Shown here one piece after another: positions 29,763 through 39,042 of a stretch of 64,000 bases of DNA. Positions within the stretch are counted from its first letter, which is position 1; every line of letters begins with the position of its first letter. Both the position numbers and the translations under genes were made by a program. Below the pieces are notes generated by a model. That model saw nothing but the letters and a program-made list of their open reading frames with translations, had not been told where the DNA came from and made no database searches. This DNA is from Elusimicrobiota bacterium (GTDB lineage: Bacteria; Elusimicrobiota; Elusimicrobia; Elusimicrobiales; UBA9959): NCBI GenBank assembly GCA_003450815.1, contig DMES01000002.1:1-64000 (forward strand), in the 5' to 3' direction.

Positions 29763-31457
29763 ATGAATATCCTCCTTGTTTTTCCGCTTAACGAGCCTTA
29801 TGACGAGATAATCACCGCGAATAAGACGGCCTGGAAATCAAAACTTAATCCCTATAAAAACATAAAAAAGCTGGACTGCGCGTATCCGACCGGCCTGTTA
29901 TCCATTGCCTCGTACGTTAAGAAGCACGTTCCCGAAGCTAACGTGAAAATTTTGGACCTGAACGCGGTTCTGATCCGGGTAGCAAAAAGGAAAAGCGAGG
30001 GTTCCGAGACTTTTGCCGGATATGGGTATGAAGATCTCCTGAAGGAATCGATGTCGCTGCTTGGTGGATTTATCCCTGATATTACCGGCATCTCAACGCT
30101 TTTTTGCAGCAACTACCGGGATTTGAAGCCCCTGGCGGCGTTTTTAAAAAAAGCATATCCAAAAAACCTGGTTGTTTGCGGTGGGCATCTGGCTTCGGCT
30201 TGTTACGAACGGATTTATTACGACAAACATGAAATTGACGCTATAGGGTTTGGTGAAGGTGAAATACCGTTCCGCGAGCTGGCCTGCGCCGTTTTGCGCG
30301 GAAAAGCGGCGGAATATTTATCCTCAAGCCCCTATTGGATCACTAAGGCGAAAACAGGGGCCGGCGTTAAATTTGCGCCCCAAAAAACCGCGCTGGCCGA
30401 TCTGGATGAGATCCCTCCGTTCGATTTCGGCATGCTGGTGTTCCCGGAGGCCTATTTTAACTCGACCAGGTATTTCTTTGTGATAGACTCTCGGGAGGAT
30501 AAAAAGGAGATATTTATTTTTTCCTCAAGGGGCTGCCAGTATAAGTGTGTTTTCTGCGCGTCGCAGAATGTCCATGGCAACGCCGTCCGGTTCCACAGCG
30601 TTGACAGGATCCGGAGCGACATACGTTATTATCACGAGCGTTACGGCATAACCAGATTTGTGTTTTATGACGACCATTTCCTGTCGGACAAAGCCAGGGC
30701 GCTGGAGATCCTTGAATTTATCTCGCGTCAGGGATTTACCGCTGAAATTCCCACGCCGGCTTTTTTCTCGCTGGACGGGGAGATAGCCGCCGCCATGAAG
30801 CGGGCCGGCATCAGGGAAGTTAATCTTACTATAGAGAGCGGGAATGAAAACACTTTAAAAAAAATAATCCATAAGCCCGGAAGCCTCAAAAAGGCGGCGG
30901 AAGCCGTGGATATCCTTCACAACGAAGGCATCATTGTGGTTTCAAATATTCTGATAGGCCTGCCGGGAGAGACAAAAGAATCCATCGAAAGCGGCCTGGA
31001 ATATCTGCTGACTACGAGTATAGACTGGTTCCAGTGTTTTGTTGTGGCGCCTTTGCCTGGAAGCGAACTGTATGAAATATGCGAGGAAAAAGGCTACTTC
31101 GTGCCTGATTACGATATTTCAACGATGGATTATAAAAAATGTCTGATAAGAACGGCGGATTTCTCACCGGAATATATTGAAAAGAAAGCTTATGAGATGA
31201 ATTTGAAGCTGAATTTCACCAATAATTATAATATAAGAATCGGCAATTACCGTGTAGCTCTGATGTTTTTTGAGAGGGTGATAAATTCGGTAATTGACAC
31301 GCACGCCTTCGCGTATTATTTTGCCGCGAAATGCTGCCAGGCGTTGCGGCTGGACGGTAAATATGAGATCTATAAGGCAAAATACGCTGAAATGACGGCA
31401 AAATACGTGTTCTGGCGGGAATATTCCGCTCAGTTTAATTTAAAGCCGCTGGATTAA
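29763..31457 (+). CDS. B12-binding radical SAM protein
   Basis: 564 residues. The N-terminal cobalamin-binding-like domain (residues about 1-170) has YPTGLLSIASYVKKHVPEANVKILDLNAV and GGHLASACYERI but no clear DxHxxG. The radical SAM core has CQYKCVFCAS (CX3CX2C) at about residue 258 and IESGNENTLKKI. Family members methylate unactivated carbons or rearrange sugars and lipids. Placement after a C-methyltransferase in a sugar operon suggests modification of the sugar. Confidence 0.78.
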   Translation: MNILLVFPLNEPYDEIITANKTAWKSKLNPYKNIKKLDCAYPTGLLSIASYVKKHVPEANVKILDLNAVLIRVAKRKSEGSETFAGYGYEDLLKESMSLLGGFIPDITGISTLFCSNYRDLKPLAAFLKKAYPKNLVVCGGHLASACYERIYYDKHEIDAIGFGEGEIPFRELACAVLRGKAAEYLSSSPYWITKAKTGAGVKFAPQKTALADLDEIPPFDFGMLVFPEAYFNSTRYFFVIDSREDKKEIFIFSSRGCQYKCVFCASQNVHGNAVRFHSVDRIRSDIRYYHERYGITRFVFYDDHFLSDKARALEILEFISRQGFTAEIPTPAFFSLDGEIAAAMKRAGIREVNLTIESGNENTLKKIIHKPGSLKKAAEAVDILHNEGIIVVSNILIGLPGETKESIESGLEYLLTTSIDWFQCFVVAPLPGSELYEICEEKGYFVPDYDISTMDYKKCLIRTADFSPEYIEKKAYEMNLKLNFTNNYNIRIGNYRVALMFFERVINSVIDTHAFAYYFAAKCCQALRLDGKYEIYKAKYAEMTAKYVFWREYSAQFNLKPLD

Positions 31458-31514
31458 AATCTTTTTACCATGCTCCGCCCTTCTAGGCGGGGATGCCCCG
31501 GGACAAGTCTATTC

Positions 31515-32288
31515 ATGAAAAACAAATTCATTGGTTTTCGCAGTAAAGCGGCCGGCCGGATCAATATAAAGCTGGGCAAGGCCGGATTTACCGTAATAAA
31601 CCTGACAGAACCTCTGAGGGAGAATGTTGAGGTTTTCCCCGGGGACCCTAAGCCGCAGAAAAAAGTGTTTTGTTCGTTCGAGAAAGACAATTGCCGGCAT
31701 AACATATACCTGGTGGGTGATCATAACCACCATCCGCACGGGGACGCGCCCAATCATCAAAATCTCCGGTGTAAAAAAATGGGTTTTGAGTTCTGGGGCC
31801 TGGATTTTGTGTTTAACAAAGCCTGCCTGATAGATCTATCAGGTTCGGAAGGTTCCGTTAAGTCCTACGGAGTAACATATTTAAAAAAAATAACAGACGC
31901 GCATCTCAGCCCTTATCTGGCCCGAATAGGGAAAAGCGGAGCTTTGATACTGAGGACCGGTTATGACAGGTGGCTGGAATCAAATAAAAAACATCTCCCG
32001 GGCGGTATCCCGTATCTGGACAAAAGCGCGGTTGACCTGATTTCCAAATTCAAGAAACTTAAGGTTATAGGGATAGATAGCCTGACGATAGATGGAACGG
32101 GAAAAAATTACGCGCACAGAAAACTTAAAGATAAGTTTATAGTGGAAAGCCTTGTCAACCTGTACGGTATTCCCGCAAAAGCCAGGTCAGGGTTTTATCT
32201 GCAGACAAGCCCGATAGCTATAGTGGGAGCCACGGGCGGGCCTGTTCTGGCATATGCCTATATACCGAAGGCAGGGTATAGGGGCTAG
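31515..32288 (+). CDS. Cyclase-family (kynurenine formamidase-like) metal hydrolase, divergent
   Basis: About 257 residues from the ATG at 31515; an ATG at 31470 would add 15 residues and neither start has a clear RBS. The usual HxGTHxDxPxH signature is altered to NHHPHGDAPNH, keeping the HxDxP and final His but losing the GT and the first His position. SGALILRTGYDRW matches the conserved RTGW segment. Members hydrolyse amide or lactone bonds; the substrate here is unknown. A lactonase role in a sugar pathway fits the kinase and dehydrogenase that follow. Confidence 0.6.
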   Translation: MKNKFIGFRSKAAGRINIKLGKAGFTVINLTEPLRENVEVFPGDPKPQKKVFCSFEKDNCRHNIYLVGDHNHHPHGDAPNHQNLRCKKMGFEFWGLDFVFNKACLIDLSGSEGSVKSYGVTYLKKITDAHLSPYLARIGKSGALILRTGYDRWLESNKKHLPGGIPYLDKSAVDLISKFKKLKVIGIDSLTIDGTGKNYAHRKLKDKFIVESLVNLYGIPAKARSGFYLQTSPIAIVGATGGPVLAYAYIPKAGYRG

Positions 32289-32317
32289 CGGATAGGGGTT
32301 AGAGCAGAGAAAATGCT

Positions 32318-33241
32318 ATGACAAAAGTTAATATCGGATTTATCGGGCTTGGGAAAATGGGCGGGCTTGTCGCGCGAAGGCTTGCCGGAGCCGGATACAA
32401 ACTGTTCGTGCATGACCGTATCCACGCTAACATGCTGGCGATATCCCGGAAAGGCGCGAACGCCTGCCGCTCGCCTGAAGAACTGGCTTATGCCCTGTCC
32501 GCGCCCCGCGTAATAATGCTGTGCATCCCGGCGGGTGCCGCCATTGATGAGCTTATACGGCAAGTGTCCCCTGTTTTGACTAAAGGGGATATCCTGGCGG
32601 ATCTGGGTAACTCTTTCTACCACGACAGCGTTAAAAGGGCCGGCGCGTTAAGAAAGCGCGGGGTTCATTTTATAGATGTCGGCATGAGCGGTGGGGTGAC
32701 TGGGGCGCGGAACGGCGCCTGTCTGATGATAGGCGGAGTAAAAAGACAGGCTGTCAAACTGGATGGTATTTTCAAAGCTATTTCTAAAAACGGCTCTTAT
32801 AAATATTTCAGCCGCCCCGGTGCAGGACACCTGATCAAAGGATTTCATAATTTGATCGAATACGGATATCTGCAGTCATTGGCCGAAGGTCTGGAAAGTC
32901 TTTACAGGATCTCAGTGAAGGGGAAAATGAAGCTGGACCTGGCGGAGGTTTGCGATATATGGTCGCGCGGGAGCATAATCGAATCCCGGCTGGTCTTCGA
33001 CGCGAAAACCGCGCTTAGACTGAATCCGGGCCTGAAAGGGATATCCGGTTCCGTGAACGGGCAGACGCTCTCCGAGATGCGGAGACTTATTCGCGTAGCG
33101 TCCGCTTCAGGGGTCAGGAACTATTCCGGAGCGGCCGCCGTAAGAGCCAGGCTGCGATCGCGCAGTAAGCCCACATATTCCGGAAAGCTGATAAACGCCA
33201 TAAGAAATGTTTTCGGAGGCCACAGCGAATGGAAGAAGTAG
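32318..33241 (+). CDS. 6-phosphogluconate dehydrogenase-like / beta-hydroxyacid dehydrogenase
   Basis: 307 residues, the short 6PGDH form. The N-terminus has IGFIGLGKMGGLVARRL (NAD(P) binding); the substrate loop is FIDVGMSGGVTGARNGACLMIGG; the catalytic region is GAGHLIKGFHNLIEYGYLQSLAEG with Lys and Asn in the expected places. It could oxidise a phosphorylated or free aldonate. It overlaps the kinase gene, supporting a shared pathway. Confidence 0.78.
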   Translation: MTKVNIGFIGLGKMGGLVARRLAGAGYKLFVHDRIHANMLAISRKGANACRSPEELAYALSAPRVIMLCIPAGAAIDELIRQVSPVLTKGDILADLGNSFYHDSVKRAGALRKRGVHFIDVGMSGGVTGARNGACLMIGGVKRQAVKLDGIFKAISKNGSYKYFSRPGAGHLIKGFHNLIEYGYLQSLAEGLESLYRISVKGKMKLDLAEVCDIWSRGSIIESRLVFDAKTALRLNPGLKGISGSVNGQTLSEMRRLIRVASASGVRNYSGAAAVRARLRSRSKPTYSGKLINAIRNVFGGHSEWKK

Positions 33242-34662
33242 CGGCCGGACTTGATATAGGCACCTCCTCCATAAAACTGGTCCTGCGGGGCCGGAAAGGG
33301 GTAGTCTATTCGGCTATAAAGCGGCATTCAGGCCCGGCTGATAAAAGGGAGCTTCCTCCCGGTCTGCTGCTGTCGGATGTGTTTCGCATGCTGCGGTCCG
33401 CGGCCGTAGAGAATAAAAATTTTAAGATCAAAGCCATAGGCCTTAGCGCGCTTTATCCAAGTCTTATAGTTTTAGACGCACAAGGAAAACCCCTTACCCG
33501 GATAATGACCTGGCTGGATGAAAAAGGTGGGGAAGCGGCCGGGAAATTCCGCAAGGGCGCTCTCGCCGCTTCCTTGCACAAAAGGACGGGCTGTCCGGCC
33601 CATGGATCCTATCCGCTCTGGAAACTTATCTGGCTCAGAAAGAACAAGCCGGAGATATTCCGGCCAGCGGCTAAATTTCTTTCACTGCCGGATTATCTTG
33701 TATACAGGCTGACGGGAAAATATGCGGTTTCCCGGGCTATCGCTTCCACCACCGGGCTTTTTAATATCAGAACGCTCGAATGGGATAAAAAAGCGTTGGC
33801 GTTGGCCGGAATATCCGCCGCGCAGCTCCCTGAATGTTTCAGCATATATCATCTCGAGCCCATACTTCAGGGGCCGCGTTTTGAAACCGGGCTGCCTCCG
33901 GACGCTGTTGTAGTCCTTGGGGCGGGTGACGGGCACTTGTGCAATATCGGCGCGGGTTGTGCCGATGGAAAGGTCTGCTCCACCGTAGGCGCAAGTTCCG
34001 CTGTCAGGGTTATCGGGCCTCTCAAAGGCTATAATCCTTCGGTGTGGCGGTATTACCTCTACGGCGATAAATATGTTTCCGGTATCGCGGCTAACGCCGG
34101 GTTAAGCACGCTGGAATGGTTCGTGAAGGATATCCTGCGGGAAAAGTCTGAGCGCCTGCCCCGCCTTATCTCTGGTCTTGACCCCGCTCTCACGACCGGA
34201 ATTGTATTTCTGCCTTTTTTAGACGGAGAAAGAGGTCCCGGATATAATCAGGGAATGTCCGCGGCTTTCATGGGGCTCAGGTCCTCCGACGGGAGCAGGG
34301 AAATGTTCAAGGCCGTGCTTGAGGGGCTATTCTTCAGCCTCTACCACTGCCTGGAGGTTTTATTCGGCAACACCCGCAAACCGGCGGAAATAACGGCTAC
34401 AGGCGGATACGCGCGATTCCCTGGATTGCTCCAGCTGCAGGCGGATATTTTCGGCATGCGTGTAAAGGCTATAGATTCGGACGAGGCTTCCGCGGACGGA
34501 TCGGCCAAGGTGGCGTTAACGGCGCTTGGCACGATCTCGTCCCCTTTGGCGATCAAGCCGGGGATACGGAAAATATACTTCCCCGACAGCCGCAGGCAAT
34601 TGGAGTATAAGGTGAAGTACGCCGCATACAGAAAATTTTACGAAATGCAGGCTGATAAATGA
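33229..34662 (+). CDS. FGGY-family carbohydrate kinase
   Basis: 477 residues. Actin-like fold: AGLDIGTSSIKLVL at the N-terminus (phosphate loop), a middle MTWLDEKGGEAAGKF, and the late FLPFLDGERGPGYN, then ATGGYARFPGLLQLQADIFG, typical of xylulokinase/gluconokinase-type members. It phosphorylates a sugar or sugar acid. With the 6PGDH-like gene upstream, a gluconate- or ketose-type substrate is plausible. Unusual within a surface-polysaccharide operon. Confidence 0.8.
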   Translation: MEEVAAGLDIGTSSIKLVLRGRKGVVYSAIKRHSGPADKRELPPGLLLSDVFRMLRSAAVENKNFKIKAIGLSALYPSLIVLDAQGKPLTRIMTWLDEKGGEAAGKFRKGALAASLHKRTGCPAHGSYPLWKLIWLRKNKPEIFRPAAKFLSLPDYLVYRLTGKYAVSRAIASTTGLFNIRTLEWDKKALALAGISAAQLPECFSIYHLEPILQGPRFETGLPPDAVVVLGAGDGHLCNIGAGCADGKVCSTVGASSAVRVIGPLKGYNPSVWRYYLYGDKYVSGIAANAGLSTLEWFVKDILREKSERLPRLISGLDPALTTGIVFLPFLDGERGPGYNQGMSAAFMGLRSSDGSREMFKAVLEGLFFSLYHCLEVLFGNTRKPAEITATGGYARFPGLLQLQADIFGMRVKAIDSDEASADGSAKVALTALGTISSPLAIKPGIRKIYFPDSRRQLEYKVKYAAYRKFYEMQADK

Positions 34663-35771
34663 CCCCCGATCAGAAACCCGCTGAAACCGGCGTTCCGCTG
34701 GTCAGTATTGTCGTGCCGGTGTATAACGCCGAAGCGACCCTTGAGCAGTGCGTTGAAAGTGTGCTTTCACAGACATACCGAAACACGGAACTGATACTTG
34801 TGGACGACGGTTCCACGGATGCCGGCGGTGACATATCCGAAGGCTATGGCCGGCGCTACGATAGGATAAAATCTTTTCATTGCGGTAACGGGGGGCCGTC
34901 CGCCGCCAGGAATTACGGCATAAATAAAGCGAACGGTGAATTGTTGTTTTTTCTGGATGCCGACGACTATCTGCCCGCTCACGCTATAAGTTCCCTTGTC
35001 GAGAATTATTCCCGGTGCGGCGCGGACATGGTGGTGGGAGATTTTCAGCATGTATCAGCCGGCGGGCAGGCGGCCGGCGGCGGAGGGGCCTTTGCGGAGA
35101 GCCGGTTGATGCAAAAACCTGAAATTGTGGATTACGCTTTCGCCTATCTGCGTAAGCCTAACCGGGCTATTCTATTCGCCTATTCGTGGGGCCGCTTATT
35201 TAAAACAAGCATAATCCGCGGCTGCAATATCCTGTTTAATCCGGAACTGCATACCTTCGAGGATGTGGCGTTTAATTTTGACTATCTAAAACACGCGCGG
35301 ACGGTGTCGTTCGTGAAGCAGGTAGCGTATGAGCACCGGATCTGCGAAAATTATTCTTCGGCCACTATGACGGTGTCCGGCGATCCTAAAAAAATGTTCG
35401 GCTATAGGAGCGCGCTTAAAAACATACGCGGGTTCCTTGAAGAAGCCTGTGCGAACCCTGAAATAAGTGAGGCGGTAGGGCACGCGAATGTTTTCCTGAC
35501 CATCATTCAGCTTGTCCGTATCTGCGGCCAGATAAACGCGTCCAACAAAAAAGAGCTCTATGGGCTGGTCAGGGAGGTTATCTCTGATCCCGGCTTGAGG
35601 AGAGATCTGCTGTTTTATCGCCCGTCAAACAGGGACAGCCGGCTTATCCCGCTGCTCATAAGACTAAGGCTGGCGCCGCTTGTCGTGGCGGTTTGCCGGC
35701 ATAAGGCGGCTAAAAGATATGGAAGAGGGTTTGCCGCAAACCCGTGTAATTTTTTTCTGGGAGGCGTTTAA
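34659..35771 (+). CDS. Glycosyltransferase family 2
   Basis: 370 residues, GT-A fold: VSIVVPVYNAEATLEQCVESVLSQTYRNTELILVDDGSTD near the N-terminus, FHCGNGGPSAARNYGI, and the metal motif FLDADDYL. It transfers a sugar from an NDP-donor to a growing lipid-linked oligosaccharide on the cytoplasmic face; donor and acceptor cannot be read from the sequence. It overlaps the kinase by 4 bases and the next gene by 1. Confidence 0.88.
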   Translation: MTPDQKPAETGVPLVSIVVPVYNAEATLEQCVESVLSQTYRNTELILVDDGSTDAGGDISEGYGRRYDRIKSFHCGNGGPSAARNYGINKANGELLFFLDADDYLPAHAISSLVENYSRCGADMVVGDFQHVSAGGQAAGGGGAFAESRLMQKPEIVDYAFAYLRKPNRAILFAYSWGRLFKTSIIRGCNILFNPELHTFEDVAFNFDYLKHARTVSFVKQVAYEHRICENYSSATMTVSGDPKKMFGYRSALKNIRGFLEEACANPEISEAVGHANVFLTIIQLVRICGQINASNKKELYGLVREVISDPGLRRDLLFYRPSNRDSRLIPLLIRLRLAPLVVAVCRHKAAKRYGRGFAANPCNFFLGGV

Positions 35772-37012
35772 TGCCGCGTGCCGTGAAGTTTAACGCCGGA
35801 GAGGCAGTGGAAAAGCTGAAAGATGGATCGGTCCCTGTAATAATATTCGGAGCCGGGGTTGTGGGCGAAGCTTTATTTTATGCCTGTGCCGGCGCCGGTA
35901 TTGCGGTGGAATGTTTTTGCGATAACAACGCGAACAAAACCCGCGCGCTTTTTTGCGGCGTTAGGGTAATTCATGTTTCTGAACTGAAAAAAAATTATAA
36001 AGATGCCGCTTTCCTGATTTCCGCCGCGGACATAAAAGATGTGGTGGACCAGCTTTGTTCGTTGGGATATTCCAAATGGCATGCGGGAGCGATATTGCTG
36101 CGCGATTTTAATCCGGCCGTGCACCGGTTCAGCGCTCCTTATGAATTTGTTGAGTACGCTGTGGGTACGGCCCTTTTGTGCCAGGACAGCTTTCTGCTCC
36201 CTGATAAGATCTTTCTGCGCAGCGTGGACATAATAGTTACGGAGAGGTGTTCCCTGAAATGCAGGGATTGTTCCAACCTCATGCAGTATTATAAGAAACC
36301 GGAAAATATCGCTATTGAAGAGGTTTTTCGGGATATTAATGCTCTTTGTGCCGTTGTAGATGAAATTAATGAATTCAGGGTTATAGGCGGAGAGCCTTTT
36401 ATGAATCGCGACTTCCATTTAACGGTCAAGTGTCTGATCGATGAACCGAAGGTTAAAAAAGTGGTAATCTATACCAACGGGACGGTCGTCCCCGCTGAGG
36501 AACAGCTGGAGTGTTTAAAGAGCGGCAAGGTTCTGGTTATTATTACTGATTACGGTAGGCTCTCAAAAAAGCTGGAACAGCTTAAAGCGGCGCTTTCAGA
36601 TAAAAAAATAGCTTTTTACGTTCCGAAAGCGGGGGGGTGGAGCGATTGCGCCAGGATAGCCAGGCATAACAGGACCGCGTCCGGTCAAAAGGAAGTTCTT
36701 AAAAAATGCTGCGCCAAAAATACTTTCACGCTGTCCGGTGGGCGGCTTTTCAGATGCCCGTTTTCGGCAAATGCTTACAGGCTGGGAGCGGTTCCGGATA
36801 ATGCCGGCGACTATGTGGAGCTTATCGGAGAGCAAGGTCCCGACAGTGTCAGGAAGAAGATAAAGAAGCTTCTTTTTGAAAGTGAATTACTGGAGATCTG
36901 CGATTACTGTAACGGCAGGCCGTTCGGCGCTCCCGAGATCCAGCCGGCGGTACAGGTGAGCGCTCCATTGGACTACGAGAACATCCGGCCGTCCGGACAG
37001 GAGAAAATATAA
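35771..37012 (+). CDS. Radical SAM protein with Rossmann-like N-terminal domain
   Basis: 413 residues. Residues about 15-110 have VIIFGAGVVGEALFYACAGAGI and FCDNNANKT, a nucleotide-binding fold like that in some NDP-sugar modifying proteins. The radical SAM cluster is CSLKCRDCSNLM (CX3CX2C) near residue 160, followed by FRVIGGEPFMNRDF. Two late cysteine groups (KCCAKNTF, FRCPF) may bind a second cluster. The function is not known; it is one of three radical SAM genes in 8 kb. Confidence 0.72.
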   Translation: MPRAVKFNAGEAVEKLKDGSVPVIIFGAGVVGEALFYACAGAGIAVECFCDNNANKTRALFCGVRVIHVSELKKNYKDAAFLISAADIKDVVDQLCSLGYSKWHAGAILLRDFNPAVHRFSAPYEFVEYAVGTALLCQDSFLLPDKIFLRSVDIIVTERCSLKCRDCSNLMQYYKKPENIAIEEVFRDINALCAVVDEINEFRVIGGEPFMNRDFHLTVKCLIDEPKVKKVVIYTNGTVVPAEEQLECLKSGKVLVIITDYGRLSKKLEQLKAALSDKKIAFYVPKAGGWSDCARIARHNRTASGQKEVLKKCCAKNTFTLSGGRLFRCPFSANAYRLGAVPDNAGDYVELIGEQGPDSVRKKIKKLLFESELLEICDYCNGRPFGAPEIQPAVQVSAPLDYENIRPSGQEKI

Positions 37013-38094
37013 TGCCGGCTAATTATGAAAATCTGAAAGCGAACGAGCGGGAAAACCGCGATCTTCTCAAAAAGAATAAGCCGTATGTCTATGAAAAAAT
37101 GATGCGGTACGGCGAAAAGGTAAAAAACGGGGAAAGCATAGCCATCCTTCAGTTCCAGTACGATTACACCTGCAATTTCCAGTGCCGGCATTGCTGCATC
37201 ACCAGACTGCGCGGAAAAAAAGAAGACAGGGTTTTTACCATTAAGGACGTAGGGGAGCTGTCCCGCCAAGCCGATGAAATGGGGCTTGCGCAGATAGTCA
37301 TTACCGGAGGTGAGCCCCTCGTATTCCCTGATTTTGACGATATCGTTCGAGCCATAGACCCCCAAAAATTTTACATAGTTTCAGATACAAACGGCTGGTT
37401 CCTGGATGAGAAAAAGGCGAAACACCTTAAGAGCATCGGCGTTGATAAGATCCAGCTTAGTCTTGACAGCCTTTCGGCGCCGGAACACGACGATTTCAGG
37501 CGCAAAAAAGGGTCGCACGAGCGGGCTTTAAGGGCTATTGACGCCTCTTTGAAAGCCGGTCTCAACATAATTCTGGCCACCGTTGTGACAAAGCAGCGGA
37601 TCGGGTCCATGGAATTTGTCGATTTCCTTGAATTCGCAAAGAGTAAAGGCGTGGGAGTGTTCGTTACTTACGCCAAGCCGGTCGGCGAGTGGGAGGGCAA
37701 GCTGGATATGCTTGTCACCAAAGAGGATATGTCCCGCATGCGCGAACTTGAGAAAAAATACAATGTATTCACCCACCTCACTCCCGCTTACGGGCTCAAC
37801 CTGGGCTGCATTGCGGTAAAAAGGATGGTGTCCATCACGAAATACGGCGATATTATGCCCTGCCCGTACATACATGTTTCTCTGGGCAACTTTTTTGAGG
37901 AGCCTTTGAAAGATATTATTCAAAGAGGGATGAACATCAAATGTTTCGGCAGGCATGTGGATACCTGTCTGATCGCGGAAGACCGGGAATTTATTGAAGA
38001 GTATGAGGTTAAAAAAATATACGGCAAACGGCTTCCGGTGCGGTGTGAAGAGGTTTTTACGGAAAAAGATCTTATTGATCCGACTAAGCGGTAA
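37012..38094 (+). CDS. Radical SAM protein, SPASM-like
   Basis: 360 residues. CNFQCRHCCITRL near residue 54 is the CX3CX2C cluster; VITGGEPLVFPDF binds SAM; QLSLDSLSAPEHDDFRRKKGSHERAL is typical of MoaA/SPASM relatives. Late cysteines in GCIAVKRM and DIMPCPYIHV suggest an auxiliary cluster. It follows another radical SAM gene directly (1-base overlap), so both may act on one intermediate. Confidence 0.75.
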   Translation: MPANYENLKANERENRDLLKKNKPYVYEKMMRYGEKVKNGESIAILQFQYDYTCNFQCRHCCITRLRGKKEDRVFTIKDVGELSRQADEMGLAQIVITGGEPLVFPDFDDIVRAIDPQKFYIVSDTNGWFLDEKKAKHLKSIGVDKIQLSLDSLSAPEHDDFRRKKGSHERALRAIDASLKAGLNIILATVVTKQRIGSMEFVDFLEFAKSKGVGVFVTYAKPVGEWEGKLDMLVTKEDMSRMRELEKKYNVFTHLTPAYGLNLGCIAVKRMVSITKYGDIMPCPYIHVSLGNFFEEPLKDIIQRGMNIKCFGRHVDTCLIAEDREFIEEYEVKKIYGKRLPVRCEEVFTEKDLIDPTKR

Positions 38095-38112
38095 TGACGG
38101 AGGGAGCGAAGA

Positions 38113-39042
38113 ATGAAACTGATAAGCATAGTCACCCATTGTTTTAATGAAGAGGGGAATGTCGGGCCGCTTTACACGCGGGTCAGGGAAATATTCCAGA
38201 AACTTGGAACTTACAGGTATGAGCATATCTTCATCGACAACGCTTCAACGGATGGGACGCAGGCGGCGCTTAAAAAACTGGCCGCTTCCGACTCGAATGT
38301 GAAGGTTATACTCAATACCAGAAACTTCGGAGTTGTGCGTTCCGCCTATCATGGTTTCCTGCAGGCTGGCGGCGATGCGGTGATCCCCATTGCCGCTGAT
38401 TTACAGGACCCGCCGGAACTGATAAACGATTTTTTGCGGGAATGGAAAAAAGGTTCCCTGGTGGTTTTGGGGATAAAAAACCGCAGCGAAGAGCCCGGTT
38501 TAATGTTTGCCGTGCGCAAGCTTTACTATAAGATCATAGGCAGTCTGGCTGAAATTAAGATCAACCAGAATAGCACCGGTTTCGGCCTTTACGACCGGAA
38601 AACCCTTGTGGAACTAAAAAAATGGGAGGACCCCTATCCCTTTTTCAGGGGTCTTGTGTCCGAATTGGGTTTTGAGCCGGCGAAAGTGGAGTATTCTCAG
38701 CCGGTAAGAAAGAGGGGTGTTTCCACAAATAATTTTTACACGCTGTATGATATGGGTGTGCATGGGCTGATCAGCCATTCCAAGGTGCCGCTCCGCCTGG
38801 CGATCTTTATCGGATTTTTTCTCGCTATAGTAAATCTTATCGTGGCGCTGGGGTACTTTGTTTATAAATTGCTTTATTGGAACAGCTTTTCAATGGGTAT
38901 CGCGCCGGCGGTCATAGGCCTGTTTTTCTTTTCTTCGGTCCAGCTCATTTTTCTGGGCATACTGGGGGAATATATAGCCGCCATATACACGCAAACCCGA
39001 AAGCGGCCTTTAGTGATAGAAAAAGAGAGGATAAACTTCTGA
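38113..39042 (+). CDS. GtrB-type polyprenyl-phosphate glycosyltransferase (GT2 with two membrane helices)
   Basis: 309 residues. The GT-A domain (SIVTHCFNEEGNVGPLYTRV, IDNASTDGTQAALK, IAADLQDPPELI) is followed by two membrane helices near residues 235-300, as in DPM1/ArnC/GtrB. These load a sugar onto undecaprenyl phosphate for use on the periplasmic side. The adjacent GtrA gene supports this. A strong ggagg precedes the start. Confidence 0.88.
   Translation: MKLISIVTHCFNEEGNVGPLYTRVREIFQKLGTYRYEHIFIDNASTDGTQAALKKLAASDSNVKVILNTRNFGVVRSAYHGFLQAGGDAVIPIAADLQDPPELINDFLREWKKGSLVVLGIKNRSEEPGLMFAVRKLYYKIIGSLAEIKINQNSTGFGLYDRKTLVELKKWEDPYPFFRGLVSELGFEPAKVEYSQPVRKRGVSTNNFYTLYDMGVHGLISHSKVPLRLAIFIGFFLAIVNLIVALGYFVYKLLYWNSFSMGIAPAVIGLFFFSSVQLIFLGILGEYIAAIYTQTRKRPLVIEKERINF

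Noticed and set aside
38877..39038. N-terminal extension of GtrA from an ATG at 38877
   Set aside because: That part is the out-of-frame shadow of gtrB's last membrane helix; the GtrA fold begins after 39039.
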